From Sideroxydans sp. (GTDB lineage Bacteria > Pseudomonadota > Gammaproteobacteria > Burkholderiales > Gallionellaceae), in contig JAGXGC010000019.1 of NCBI GenBank assembly GCA_024636935.1, positions 124,001 through 188,000 of the forward strand: DNA of 64,000 bases, read 5' to 3'. The notes under the pieces were generated by a model. It saw only the letters and a program-made list of their open reading frames with translations, made no database searches and was not told the origin of the DNA. Within the stretch, counting starts at the first letter, position 1; every line of letters starts with the position of its first letter. Below, one piece after another: positions 1 through 8,816 of this stretch. A program made the position numbers and the translations under genes.

Positions 1-533
1 CCGGTGGCGGCGTCGAGGTTGCCGGTGGGTTCATCGGCGAACAATATCTTGGGTTTTGTGACGAAGGCGCGGGCGAGTGCGACGCGTTGCTGCTCTCCAC
101 CGGAGAGATGCTTGGGCAAATGATGTGCGCGTGCAGCGAGGCCGACTTGCTGCAAGGAATCTTCGGCGCGCTGACGCGCATCGCTCATCCCCGCCAGTTC
201 CAGCGGCAACATCACGTTCTCCAGCGCGTTCAGCGCAGGCAGCAACTGGAAGGATTGGAACACGAAGCCAGCCAGTTCGCCACGCAGACGCGCACGACCA
301 TCTTCATCCAGCGTGAAAATGTCCGTGCCGTTCAGGGAAACACTACCGCTGCTTGGCACATCCAGCCCCGCCAGTAGACCGAGCAAGGTGGATTTGCCGG
401 AACCGGAAGCCCCAACGATAGCAAGGCTATCGCCCGATTCCACCGCAAAACTGACGTCATTCAGGATAGTGAGCGGACTATCGCCGCTTAACACTTGCTT
501 GGTAAGCCCTGCTGCTTGCACAATCGTTGCCAT
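1..533 (-). CDS. ABC transporter ATP-binding protein, YbbA/LolD type (C-terminus beyond window)
   Basis: Read on the minus strand, the frame opens [12 protein letters not shown] and runs to the window edge, so only about 177 residues are seen and the Walker B tail and D/H loops are partly missing. A Walker A loop (GASGSGKST, near residue 41) and the ABC signature (LSGGEQQR), followed by [14 protein letters not shown] (Walker B), show a complete nucleotide-binding core. The [22 protein letters not shown] stretch is typical of the LolD/YbbA/MacB subfamily, which powers lipoprotein release or efflux with a FtsX-type permease. Its position divergent to tesA matches the ybbA-tesA pair of E. coli, so a YbbA-type role is more likely than LolD itself. 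The partner permease should lie to the left of the window. Confidence 0.9.
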   Translation of the reverse strand, partial: MATIVQAAGLTKQVLSGDSPLTILNDVSFAVESGDSLAIVGASGSGKSTLLGLLAGLDVPSSGSVSLNGTDIFTLDEDGRARLRGELAGFVFQSFQLLPALNALENVMLPLELAGMSDARQRAEDSLQQVGLAARAHHLPKHLSGGEQQRVALARAFVTKPKILFADEPTGNLDAAT

Positions 534-1140
534 GAACCTCATCCTTAAAATCGTTTTACTGCTCGCAGCACTGACGCTGTCCAATTTCGCGCAGGCCGCC
601 AACAACATCCTCGTCTTCGGCGACAGTTTATCAGCCGGTTACGGCATCGCGCGCGATGCTTCCTGGGCACATCTGCTACAGCAAGAATTGAAAGCTGACG
701 GCAAGCCTTACACAGTGGTCAATGCCAGCATCAGCGGCGAGACGACTTCCGGCGGCATACGCCGTATCGATCAAGCTCTGGCTAAACACAAGCCTGCTGT
801 GGTGATCGTCGAACTGGGTGCCAATGACGGACTACGTGGCTCGCCACTGGCAGAGACTGAAAAGAATCTGGATGCCATCATCAAGCGCGCAAAGAAAGCG
901 AAAACCAAAGTATTACTGCTAGGCATCCAGTTGCCACCGAACTACGGCCCTGCGTATACCGAGCGCTTCCGCAGCATATACCCCAAGCTTGCCAAGAGAC
1001 ACGGTATCGCTTTGCTACCCTTCATGCTGGAAGGCATCCCGCCCGACCAGTTCCTGCCCGACAACCTGCATCCGAACGCAGTCGCGCAGCCGCACATCCT
1101 GCGTAACGTGATGCAACACTTGAAGCCACTCCTAAACTGA
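532..1140 (+). CDS. tesA: Arylesterase / acyl-CoA thioesterase I, SGNH hydrolase (TesA)
   Basis: A protein of 202 residues with a signal peptide ([22 protein letters not shown]), so periplasmic. The SGNH blocks are visible: [10 protein letters not shown] with the nucleophile Ser in block I, the Gly of [10 protein letters not shown] in block II, GANDGLR in block III, and DNLHPN with the catalytic Asp and His in block V. This matches TesA/EstA lysophospholipase-thioesterases in length and order. The start at 532 is chosen because the signal peptide begins there; an open frame continues upstream but covers the divergent ABC gene. The ATG overlaps the start codon of that gene by two bases. The stop overlaps the next start as TGATG, suggesting translational coupling. 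Confidence 0.95.
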   Translation: MNLILKIVLLLAALTLSNFAQAANNILVFGDSLSAGYGIARDASWAHLLQQELKADGKPYTVVNASISGETTSGGIRRIDQALAKHKPAVVIVELGANDGLRGSPLAETEKNLDAIIKRAKKAKTKVLLLGIQLPPNYGPAYTERFRSIYPKLAKRHGIALLPFMLEGIPPDQFLPDNLHPNAVAQPHILRNVMQHLKPLLN

Positions 1141-3173
1141 TGCCAAACCACCTCATCCACGAAACCAGTCCTTACCTATTGCAGCATGCCGAGAATCCGG
1201 TGGACTGGCACCCCTGGACGCCTGAAGTCTTGCAACTGGCACGCGAGCAGAACAAGCCTATCCTGCTTTCTATCGGTTACTCGGCCTGCCACTGGTGTCA
1301 TGTGATGGCGCACGAATCGTTCGAGGACGACGATGTGGCAGCTGTGATGAACGAACACTTCATCAATATCAAAGTAGATAGAGAAGAACGTCCCGATCTA
1401 GACCAGATATATCAGAACGCGCATTACCTGCTGTCACGCCGCAGCGGCGGCTGGCCGCTGACCATGTTCCTGTCGCCGGACGGCACGCCGTTCTACAGCG
1501 GCACCTACTTCCCCAAACAGGCGCGCTACGGCCTGCCCGGTTTTCCGCAACTGCTGGGACAACTCTCACAAGCATACAAAGAGAAACGCGGCGAACTCGC
1601 TGCGCAAAGTCAGCAACTCATCAGCGCCCTCGCTGCCTGGCAACCCAAACCCGGCAGTGATGAAACGACGTTCGATGCTTCGACGCTCGCCAGTGCGGTG
1701 CAACAACTAAAACAAAGCTGCGACCGCGTGAACGGTGGCTTCGGCGATGCACCGAAGTTCCTGCATCCGGCCGAACTATATCTGCTGTTACGACAGGCCA
1801 AAGCACATCAGGACGAAGACGCGCGCCATGTCGCGCTGTTCACTATGCAACAGATGGCGCTGGGCGGACTGTACGACCAGCTTGGCGGCGGCTTCTGTCG
1901 CTACAGCGTAGATGCCAGCTGGGACATCCCGCATTTCGAGAAGATGTTGTACGACAACGGCCTGTTGCTCGGCCTGTATTGCGACGCTTGGCTGAGCAGC
2001 CGCGATCCGCTGTTCGCGCGCATCGTCGAACAAACTGCTACTTGGGTGATGCACGAGATGCAATCACCGCAAGGCGGTTACTACGCCTCACTGGATGCCG
2101 ACTCGGAACATGAGGAAGGGAAATTCTATGTATGGCAGCGCAACGACATCCGCGATTTACTGACTGAAAAAGAGTACGCCATCGTCAAACCTTATTACGG
2201 TTTGGACAGCACGCCGAACTTCGAGAGCCATGCATGGAACCTACGCGTGAGCCGACCACTGAACGAGATCGCATCATCCATGCAACTCGATCAACAACAG
2301 GCGACCACACTGCTTGAATCAGCGCAGGCCAAACTCTTCGCCGTACGCGAAAAACGTATCCGCCCAGGACGCGATGAAAAGATACTCGGTAGTTGGAACG
2401 GGCTGATGATCTCAGGTATGGCGAAGGCTGCGCGCGTGTTCGGGCACGACGACTGGAAAGTGTCAGCACAACGCGCCATGGATTTCGTCCGCGACACTTT
2501 GTGGCAGGACGGCAAGCTGTACGCCACGCACAAAGACGGCAAGACGCATCTGAACGCCTATCTGGACGACCACGCTTTCCTGCTGGATGCCGCACTGGAA
2601 TTGCTACAGACAGAATATCGCGAGACAGATATGCAGTTCGCTGCGCAACTCGCGGATGCACTGCTGGCACGCTTCGAAGATACAGAGAACGGCGGTTTCT
2701 ACTTCACCAGCCACGACCATGAAGCGCTGATTCAACGCAACAAGACCGGACAAGACAACGCCACACCATCGGGCAACGGCATCGCCGCCCAATCACTGTT
2801 GCGACTCTCTGAGTTGACCGGTGACACGCGATACCGCGATGCAGCCGAACGCTGCCTGAAGCTGTTCTATCCATTGATGCAACAGGCATCCAGCCAGTGT
2901 TGCAGCCTGAATACCGCGCTGGGTGAACTGCTACAACCACCATCGATGCTGGTGTTATGTGGCGACGCAAAAGAGACAGCCGCCTGGCGGGCGTCTGTCT
3001 CTGAAAGCTATGAACCTGAGTTGATGGTGATCGTGCTGAACGGCGATGAACAGGACTTGCCTAACGTACTGGCGAAGCCACAACAAGCAACGACTACCGC
3101 TTGGTTGTGTCACGGTACACAGTGCCTGCCGCCGATCACCAGCCTCGATGCACTTAAGGCCGAACTAGCGTAG
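1140..3173 (+). CDS. DUF255 / YyaL-like thioredoxin-fold protein
   Basis: 677 residues, the usual length of the YyaL (spermatogenesis-associated protein 20-like) family. The N-terminal 120 residues form a thioredoxin-like domain with the family signature around SACHWCHVM (C50 and C53 of a CHWC motif) and [15 protein letters not shown]. The rest resembles an (alpha/alpha)6 glycan-epimerase-like barrel, with conserved stretches [29 protein letters not shown] and the HFEKMLYDN motif. The biochemical role of the family is not established; a redox or carbohydrate function is only suggested by the folds. No signal peptide is visible, so it is probably cytoplasmic. It is coupled to tesA by a one-base overlap, and its tail overlaps the end of the convergent sppA gene by 9 bp. 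Confidence 0.9.
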   Translation: MPNHLIHETSPYLLQHAENPVDWHPWTPEVLQLAREQNKPILLSIGYSACHWCHVMAHESFEDDDVAAVMNEHFINIKVDREERPDLDQIYQNAHYLLSRRSGGWPLTMFLSPDGTPFYSGTYFPKQARYGLPGFPQLLGQLSQAYKEKRGELAAQSQQLISALAAWQPKPGSDETTFDASTLASAVQQLKQSCDRVNGGFGDAPKFLHPAELYLLLRQAKAHQDEDARHVALFTMQQMALGGLYDQLGGGFCRYSVDASWDIPHFEKMLYDNGLLLGLYCDAWLSSRDPLFARIVEQTATWVMHEMQSPQGGYYASLDADSEHEEGKFYVWQRNDIRDLLTEKEYAIVKPYYGLDSTPNFESHAWNLRVSRPLNEIASSMQLDQQQATTLLESAQAKLFAVREKRIRPGRDEKILGSWNGLMISGMAKAARVFGHDDWKVSAQRAMDFVRDTLWQDGKLYATHKDGKTHLNAYLDDHAFLLDAALELLQTEYRETDMQFAAQLADALLARFEDTENGGFYFTSHDHEALIQRNKTGQDNATPSGNGIAAQSLLRLSELTGDTRYRDAAERCLKLFYPLMQQASSQCCSLNTALGELLQPPSMLVLCGDAKETAAWRASVSESYEPELMVIVLNGDEQDLPNVLAKPQQATTTAWLCHGTQCLPPITSLDALKAELA

Positions 3174-4118
3174 CGTCACGACTGCACTCTGCGCGCCAAA
3201 TCCGGGGAACATGCTTGCCACACCGGCACCCAATTTCTTCGCCAAACGATCCGCGATATTTTCGCGTGCGGTGAAGTCGACCACCTTCTCGGCCTTGATG
3301 ATGTCGCGTGCGACGGAATCCACACTACCGAGGCCGTCGACCAATCCCATCGCAATCGCTTTGTCGCCAGTCCAGAACAAACCGCTGAACATCTCAGGTG
3401 TCTCATGCAGACGCTTGCCGCGCCCACCGCGCACAACAGCGATGAATTGCTGATGGATATCTTCCAGCAAGGACTTGGTGAATGCTTCGTGCTTGGGATT
3501 GAGTGGCGAGAAAGGATCCATGAAGCCTTTGTTCTCACCCGCCGTCATCAAGCGACGTTCCACACCCAACTTCTGCATGGTGCCGGTAAAACCGAAGCCA
3601 TCCATCAACACACCGATGGAACCAACGATGCTCGCCTTGTTGACGTAGATTTTATCTGCCGCCGCCGCGATGAAATAGCCGCCTGATGCGCACATATCCT
3701 CCACCACCACATGCAGCGGGATCTCTGGATGCAAGGCACGCAGGCGTTTGATCTCATCGTTCACCAGACCGGCTTGCACTGGGCTTCCGCCCGGGCTGTT
3801 TACGCGCAAGATGATGCCCACCGTGTTCTTATCTTTATATGCATCCTGCAAACTACCGATAAGATTGTCTGCATTGGCCATGCTGTCGGCTGCGATCACG
3901 CCTCTCACTTCGATCAGTGCAGTGTGCTTGTCACCGACCAGACCGTCGCCATTGTCGCCGACCAGGTCCATCACCATCGCGAACAAAAAAAACAGATAGG
4001 CAAAAGTCAATAACTTGAAGAATATCCCCCAGCGGCGTGTGCGACGCTGCTCTTGGATGGCAGACATCGCCAGCTTCTCCAGTACGTTACGTTCCCAGTT
4101 ATCGCTCAAATCGGACAT
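3165..4118 (-). CDS. sppA: Signal peptide peptidase SppA, S49 family
   Basis: 317 residues with one N-terminal membrane anchor (about residues 32-51) and a single S49 protease domain facing the periplasm, as in short SppA enzymes. The nucleophile is probably Ser145 in CASGGYF and the general base Lys197 in ENKGFMD; their spacing of 52 equals that of the Ser-Lys dyad in Bacillus SppA. The enzyme degrades signal peptides left in the membrane. The ATG at 4118 is preferred over an upstream TTG at 4133 because GGAGAG lies 7 nt before it. It follows the HAD phosphatase gene by 24 bp on the same strand, so the two are probably cotranscribed. Confidence 0.92.
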   Translation of the reverse strand: MSDLSDNWERNVLEKLAMSAIQEQRRTRRWGIFFKLLTFAYLFFLFAMVMDLVGDNGDGLVGDKHTALIEVRGVIAADSMANADNLIGSLQDAYKDKNTVGIILRVNSPGGSPVQAGLVNDEIKRLRALHPEIPLHVVVEDMCASGGYFIAAAADKIYVNKASIVGSIGVLMDGFGFTGTMQKLGVERRLMTAGENKGFMDPFSPLNPKHEAFTKSLLEDIHQQFIAVVRGGRGKRLHETPEMFSGLFWTGDKAIAMGLVDGLGSVDSVARDIIKAEKVVDFTARENIADRLAKKLGAGVASMFPGFGAQSAVVTLR

Positions 4119-4142
4119 TAATTTCTCTCCCAAATAATTCGT

Positions 4143-4799
4143 TCAGGCGTTGGCCTTCAGCCAAGCGCGCAGTGCATGGAAATCATCCAGCAGTGCAAGC
4201 GGCTTCAGTTCGCGCAGTTGTTCTTCAGGATGCGCACCATAAGTCATCCCCACCGCATCCACACCGGCATTGATCGCCATCTGCAAGTCATGCGTGGTAT
4301 CACCGATCATCAGCACCTGTTCCGGCTGCATGCCCAGTTCATCCATCAACTCCAGCAGCATGGCGGGATGCGGTTTTGAAAATGTCTCATCCGCTGTTCG
4401 TGAAGCGTGAAAATATTTTCTCAACTCGCTGCTATCCAACACGCGATCAAGACCCTTTCGGCTCTTGCCGGTCGCCACTGCCAAAGCATGTCCAGCTTCG
4501 TGCAGTTCCGCGATAGTCTCACGAGCGCCCAAGAACAACGGAATGGATTGATCTTGCGCCAAGAAATAATGCCGATAGCGATCCGCCAATGGCTCATACA
4601 TATCTTCTGGTGCGCTCGGCACAGCATGTTGCAATGCCTGTATCAAGCCCATGCCGATCACATGGCGCGCTGCTTCGTCACTGGGAACCGGCAGATCGAG
4701 GTCGCGGCAAGCCGATTGAATGGAGGTGGCAATCACCGCCGTGGAATCCATCACCGTGCCATCCCAGTCGAACACGATGAGTTCGTATCGTTTAGTCAT
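4143..4799 (-). CDS. HAD-family hydrolase, phosphoglycolate phosphatase-like
   Basis: 218 residues starting MTKRYELIVFDWDGTVMDS. Motif I is FDWDGT (nucleophile Asp11, acid-base Asp13), motif II the Thr/Ser of AVATGKSRKG with its Lys region, and motif III is MIGDTTHDLQMA, all in order and at normal spacing for the Gph/PgmB subgroup. A helical cap lies between residues 20 and 80. The substrate cannot be told from sequence; phosphoglycolate or a pyrimidine nucleotide are family possibilities. The ATG at 4799 was chosen because the protein then begins just before motif I; an open frame extends upstream into the promoter region of rlmM without family similarity. Genes of this type often sit between rluC and sppA in betaproteobacteria, but here other genes separate it from rluC. 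Confidence 0.88.
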   Translation of the reverse strand: MTKRYELIVFDWDGTVMDSTAVIATSIQSACRDLDLPVPSDEAARHVIGMGLIQALQHAVPSAPEDMYEPLADRYRHYFLAQDQSIPLFLGARETIAELHEAGHALAVATGKSRKGLDRVLDSSELRKYFHASRTADETFSKPHPAMLLELMDELGMQPEQVLMIGDTTHDLQMAINAGVDAVGMTYGAHPEEQLRELKPLALLDDFHALRAWLKANA

Positions 4800-4853
4800 C
4801 TGTACATCCAAAATTGAGGCGCGGATTCTACCATCGCCCCCACCCCTAACTCG

Positions 4854-4859
4854 TATAAT
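4854..4859 (+). promoter_or_regulatory. Candidate -10 element for rlmM
   Basis: A perfect TATAAT lies 26 bp upstream of the rlmM start at 4885, in the short gap between the divergent HAD and rlmM genes. No convincing -35 hexamer is present in the GC-rich stretch 17 bp upstream, so this is a motif-level call only. If used, the 5' leader would be about 20 nt. Confidence 0.4.
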
Positions 4860-4884
4860 GCGTTCCCTTCTGTTGAACAGCGCT

Positions 4885-5928
4885 ATGTCCCCCATCCCCA
4901 TGATCGATCCCAACCTACCTGCCTGGCTTGTCTATTGCCGCCCAGGCTTCGAACGCGACTGCATCGACGAGACACAGGCGAAACCCGTTGAGGCGAACGA
5001 AAACAGCGGCTATCTGGTGCTGCAAGGCAAAGCACGTTTGGCATATAGACAACTGGCGTTCGCGCGCCAATTGCTCAAGCTGCACTGCGAAGTGCTTGAG
5101 CTGCCAGAGCGCGACCGCCTTACGCCCCTGCTCGCAGCCATCCCGCAAGAACCATCTCGATTCAGTGCGCTCCATCTTGAAGTCCCCGACACCAACGATG
5201 GCAAGACCTTGTCCGGCTTCACCAAACGCTTCCAGCCATTGCTGGAGCAAGCACTGCGCGAAAGCGACCGCCTGTCAGACGACACCAACCTGCCACGACT
5301 GCACATCTTCTTCCCGTCAGAGGATCGCGCCTTGATCGCCACGAGCGATCCCCGTAACAGCAGCGATGCGGTCAATGGCATACATCGCGTCAGCATGTCT
5401 GCCGATGCGCCCAGCCGTTCGTATTTGAAATTGGCTGAAGCTTTTGAGGTGTTTCTGGACCAGCAGGAACAAGCACAATGGCTGAAGCCAAAAATGACAG
5501 CAGTCGATCTTGGCGCCGCCCCCGGCGGCTGGACCTGGCAGCTGGTGCAGCGCGGATTGAAAGTCACTGCCATCGACAACGGCCCGCTCAAAGGTGCAGC
5601 CGCGGCCCATCCCGACATCAAACACCTGCGTCAGGACGGATTCAAGTTTCGCCCAAAACGTCCAGTGGACTGGCTGGTATGTGACATGGTGGAACAACCG
5701 CAACGCGTCGCGGCACTGATGACGGACTGGATAGTCGAGGGGTCGAGCATGAATGCGATCTTCAATCTGAAACTGCCGATGAAGAAACGCGTGGATGCGT
5801 TAAAGACGGCGCTCGACACTATCCGTGCCACACTCAACAAGAAAGGTCTGCGCTACCGGCTGGACGCCAAGCAGCTTTACCACGACCGCGAAGAAGTGAC
5901 GGTATTCCTGCACCGAGAACGACGCTAA
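4885..5928 (+). CDS. rlmM: 23S rRNA 2'-O-ribose methyltransferase RlmM (C2498)
   Basis: 347 residues. The N-terminus carries the family start block AWLVYCRPGFERDC, followed by a THUMP-like region, and the C-terminal half is an FtsJ/RrmJ-type methyltransferase with the SAM loop DLGAAPGGWTWQL and the acidic residue of TAIDNGPL; WLVCDMVEQP and FNLKLPMKKR carry the other catalytic-tetrad positions. The enzyme methylates C2498 of 23S rRNA before ribosome assembly. ATG 4885 is preferred because it follows a TATAAT at a normal distance; an in-frame ATG at 4900 is an equal alternative and no Shine-Dalgarno decides between them. The stop codon abuts, tail to tail, the stop codon of the next gene. Confidence 0.93.
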   Translation: MSPIPMIDPNLPAWLVYCRPGFERDCIDETQAKPVEANENSGYLVLQGKARLAYRQLAFARQLLKLHCEVLELPERDRLTPLLAAIPQEPSRFSALHLEVPDTNDGKTLSGFTKRFQPLLEQALRESDRLSDDTNLPRLHIFFPSEDRALIATSDPRNSSDAVNGIHRVSMSADAPSRSYLKLAEAFEVFLDQQEQAQWLKPKMTAVDLGAAPGGWTWQLVQRGLKVTAIDNGPLKGAAAAHPDIKHLRQDGFKFRPKRPVDWLVCDMVEQPQRVAALMTDWIVEGSSMNAIFNLKLPMKKRVDALKTALDTIRATLNKKGLRYRLDAKQLYHDREEVTVFLHRERR

Positions 5929-6240
5929 CTACGCCTCTTCATCAATATGATCGGGAGTCCCACCTTCCACCAAGTTATGGCGACGGCGATCCAGCCCTGA
6001 ACGTAATTCGATCAACACCTTCTGGTTATGGATACGACGACAGGCTTTGCGCCTATCTTCAAAAGGAAGTCCTTCCTGCTTATGTGGATGGTCACCATGC
6101 ACATCGGAATGGGGTTCAACAGGTAGGGATTCAGGATCGCGCGCATGCACCGGCTTCACCGCGTGCACGCTGCTCAGACTTTTGACTGCACGCGAAATAG
6201 GCGTCGCAGCTACAGGCAAGATAGTTGGGGTGAAGCGCAT
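5929..6240 (-). CDS. Small hypothetical protein, basic/acidic C-terminus
   Basis: 103 residues starting MRFTPTILPVAATP. The start at 6240 is favoured by AGGAG about 5 nt upstream. The middle is rich in His and Pro (VEPHSDVHGDHPHKQ), and the end has a block of charged residues (DRRKACRRIHNQ, ELRSGLDRRRHN) similar in style to short uncharacterised proteins of betaproteobacteria that carry an RSGxDRRR motif. No signal peptide, membrane segment or known domain was recognised, and no function is proposed. It is probably transcribed on its own, since the next upstream gene on this strand starts at 7532 and ends at 6303. Confidence 0.6.
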   Translation of the reverse strand: MRFTPTILPVAATPISRAVKSLSSVHAVKPVHARDPESLPVEPHSDVHGDHPHKQEGLPFEDRRKACRRIHNQKVLIELRSGLDRRRHNLVEGGTPDHIDEEA

Positions 6241-6302
6241 GGCAGCTCCTTTCACAACATGATTACCCAATATATCGGCAATCTGCAGCAAAAGATTACA
6301 TC

Positions 6303-7532
6303 TTATTTAGGCACTACGTCCGGCAAATTGGGATGGGTGTCATGCATCACGATACGCGAGACGAACCACATCGCTAGTAGATTGGCGGCAACGGCAACAT
6401 AGCCAACATTGCCGTAACCCACGACGTGGCCGCTGGCATCCTGCGTGATGATGTAACCGCTAAGTGTGGCGGCGAGGCCCATCGCCAGCGATTGTACGGT
6501 GGCGTTGAGCGACATAAATGTGCCACGCAGTTTCGGCTGAGCCGCCGAGGTGATGATAGCCATGGCGGGAATGAAGCGACCGGAGACCAACACAAAGAAC
6601 AGTGTGGTGAATACCAGCCACAGGGCGAGCGAGGCATGTTCGACCTGCGTCACAAGCAGGATGGGCAACATGGCAAAGAACGCAACGATGCGATAAACCT
6701 TCACCTTGCCTGCGGCATCCGCCCACTGACCGATGGCTCGTGCGGTGAACAAGGTTGCCGCCCCGCCCACCAGATAGATGTAGGCGATGTCATGCTGGCT
6801 GATTGCGATATTGTTCACCGCATACACAGTTATGTACGGGATCACGGTAAAACCGGAGAAGATGATCATGGCCGACAGGGTCATGGCGCGCCAATGGTTG
6901 GGATCGCGCATCACGGCGAACAGATCGATGAAAGGATGGGCGCGTTTCTCCTGACTCAAGTGATGGCGCAGCTCTGGCAATGTGCGATGGGCGATGAACA
7001 GGAAAATTACTACCAACACCACGATGAACACGAATGGGGCACGCCAGTGGAACATGCTGGCAAGCCACAGTGAAAGCGGCACGCCTGCCACGGTGGAGAA
7101 TGAAAATGCGGCCGCCACTGTGCCACTGGCTTTGGCGCGACGTGCGAACGGGATAGTGTCGCCGACGATGGTCTGCACCAGCGCACCCAACACACCACCG
7201 AACGCCCCCGCCAGTCCGCGCGCGATGAGCAAGGTGGTATAACCCGGAGCGATGGCGCAGGCCAAGGTCGCCAAACCGAACAGCACGAAGATCACTAGCA
7301 GAAATCGTTTGCGCTCGAAACGGTCAACGAAAGTCGCTGCAAACAGCCCCGAGAACGCCGCGCTAAAACTATAGGACGCCACCAGCAGACCGAACTCGTG
7401 CGTAGTGATGCCGAGTTCATCCATCAACATCGGCCCCAGCGGCATCATGATCATAAAGTCGAGGACGTGGCTGAACTGGATGGCGGCTAGCGTCAGCAGC
7501 AAGGCGCGCTCTGATCTGACGGGCTCGCTCAT
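6303..7532 (-). CDS. MFS transporter, DHA1-like
   Basis: 409 residues with about twelve hydrophobic segments and the MFS motif A region DRFERKRFLLVIF between helices 2 and 3, plus GALVQTIVGDTIPFARRAKASG, a motif C/B-like segment. This fits the drug:H+ antiporter-1 group (arabinose-efflux-like permeases) of the inner membrane; the substrate is not predictable. The start codon overlaps the rluC stop as ATGA, so it is translationally coupled to rluC. Such a coupling has no obvious metabolic logic. Confidence is high for the family and low for the substrate. Confidence 0.85.
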   Translation of the reverse strand: MSEPVRSERALLLTLAAIQFSHVLDFMIMMPLGPMLMDELGITTHEFGLLVASYSFSAAFSGLFAATFVDRFERKRFLLVIFVLFGLATLACAIAPGYTTLLIARGLAGAFGGVLGALVQTIVGDTIPFARRAKASGTVAAAFSFSTVAGVPLSLWLASMFHWRAPFVFIVVLVVIFLFIAHRTLPELRHHLSQEKRAHPFIDLFAVMRDPNHWRAMTLSAMIIFSGFTVIPYITVYAVNNIAISQHDIAYIYLVGGAATLFTARAIGQWADAAGKVKVYRIVAFFAMLPILLVTQVEHASLALWLVFTTLFFVLVSGRFIPAMAIITSAAQPKLRGTFMSLNATVQSLAMGLAATLSGYIITQDASGHVVGYGNVGYVAVAANLLAMWFVSRIVMHDTHPNLPDVVPK

Positions 7533-8464
7533 TCGGCCTTATCCAATCGGTCGATGAATTTTTGTAGTTCCGGAGCCAAGGGGGCTTGGATGGTCAACAG
7601 CTCCTCAGTCAGCGGATGCTTGAAGCTGATGCTATGCGCGTGCAAGAACATGCGCTTCAGCCCCTGCTTCATCAATTCCTTATTACGTGGGAAATCGCCG
7701 TACTTGTCGTCGCCCGCTATAGGAAAGCCCAGATGGGACAGGTGCACACGAATTTGGTGAGTGCGTCCGGTCTTCAACTCGGCTTCAAGCAACGAGAAGC
7801 CCGGCCAGTTCTTTTGCAAATTGAAGATGGTATGGGACTGCTGGCCATCTTCGCGCACCATCACCCGCTTCTCCCCCTGCGGGGTGTCAAACTTGTGCAG
7901 CGGCAACTTCACATGCTGGCGCACGTTATGCCATTCACCCAGCACCAGTGCGTAATAGCGCTTGTCACTGTTACCCTCGCGCATGATCTCGTGCATGCCG
8001 ACCAGCGCCGAACGCTTCTTGGCGATTAGCAATATGCCAGATGTCTCACGATCCAAACGGTGTACCAGCTCAAGGAACTTAGCCTGCGGCCGCGCACTGC
8101 GCATCTGCTCGATGACGCCAAAGCTGACTCCACTGCCACCATGTACGGCCGTCCCTGCCGGTTTATTGATGGCGATCAGCGCCTCATCCTCATAAAGGAT
8201 AGGGAATTCTGTGGCGGGGACGTATTCGCTCTGCGGCTTTTCGGCGACGCGGATGGGTGGAATACGCAATATATCGCCCATTTGCAGGCGATAGGTCTGG
8301 TCGATACGCTTCTTGTTGACCCTGACTTCTCCGCGCAGGATGCGGTAGATATGGCTCTTGGGGACGCCTTTCAGGTGCTTGAACAGGAAATTGTCGATGC
8401 GCTGGCCTTCGCCGCCCTCATCTATTTCTACCCAAGTTACGGATTCTTTGCCTAAACCACTCAT
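7529..8464 (-). CDS. rluC: 23S rRNA pseudouridine synthase RluC
   Basis: 311 residues. An S4 RNA-binding domain (about residues 20-80: QRIDNFLFKHLKGVPKSHIYRILR) precedes a RluA-type synthase domain with the catalytic HRLDRETSG motif (Asp138) and the GRTHQIRVH motif. RluC makes pseudouridines 955, 2504 and 2580 in 23S rRNA. Gene placement beside and divergent from rne is typical of proteobacteria. RluD is the main alternative, but the rne neighbourhood and the N-terminal S4 context favour RluC. Confidence 0.92.
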   Translation of the reverse strand: MSGLGKESVTWVEIDEGGEGQRIDNFLFKHLKGVPKSHIYRILRGEVRVNKKRIDQTYRLQMGDILRIPPIRVAEKPQSEYVPATEFPILYEDEALIAINKPAGTAVHGGSGVSFGVIEQMRSARPQAKFLELVHRLDRETSGILLIAKKRSALVGMHEIMREGNSDKRYYALVLGEWHNVRQHVKLPLHKFDTPQGEKRVMVREDGQQSHTIFNLQKNWPGFSLLEAELKTGRTHQIRVHLSHLGFPIAGDDKYGDFPRNKELMKQGLKRMFLHAHSISFKHPLTEELLTIQAPLAPELQKFIDRLDKAE

Positions 8465-8816
8465 TATTGAATATACTCCGCGCCTCGCGTGTGCGCCTTC
8501 GTCGAAACGGGATGTAAATTAATTTTCCCCGTCCAACCCAAGGCAGGCAATCAAGCCGCCTACGAAGCAGCCCCGCCCGGTTAATCTCACTCACCGGAGA
8601 CAAGCAGTGATGGTAAATGATTTGCGCGCTCTAAGCACGAAGCAGAATAGATTTTAGTGTGTTGCCAACAGTTTGGCGGCACACAAACAAAGACAAGCTA
8701 ACAACGAGAACAAGAACTTGGACCATCGTAAGCAACACAATTCGAATATCCACCTTCTCGCGCGCCCATAAGCGCGTAGCTTCGTCCTGCCCGTGTCAGA
8801 GCGCGGGAGAAAAATA
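8465..8816. promoter_or_regulatory. Divergent rluC-rne intergenic region with RNase E leader
   Basis: This 352-bp gap is the longest non-coding stretch of the window. It must hold the promoters of rluC (minus) and rne (plus), but no well-matched sigma-70 promoter could be picked by eye. Long rne leaders are known to mediate RNase E autoregulation in enterobacteria, so an untranslated leader is expected here. The only clear structure is the CG-rich hairpin just before the rne ribosome-binding site, listed separately. Around 8510-8536 an ACGGG/CCCGT pair flanks an AT-rich AAATTAATTT palindrome of unknown meaning. Confidence 0.5.
8761..8810 (+). promoter_or_regulatory. Putative RNase E leader hairpin / RBS-sequestering switch
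   Basis: CGCGC at 8761-8765 can pair with GCGCG at 8772-8776 around a CCATAA loop. An identical GCGCG at 8801-8805 directly joins the Shine-Dalgarno GGGAGA (8805-8810) of rne. The same left arm can therefore pair with either copy, and the second choice would bury the ribosome-binding site. This is a reading of complementarity only; no folding was run. Confidence 0.35.

Noticed and set aside
4720..4884. N-terminal extension of RlmM by 55 residues
   Set aside because: The extension overlaps the HAD gene antisense, lacks similarity, and the family begins near the CRPGF block.
8465..8480. Leaderless rluC promoter (TATATT just before the start)
   Set aside because: The predicted start site would fall on the start codon and no -35 is present.
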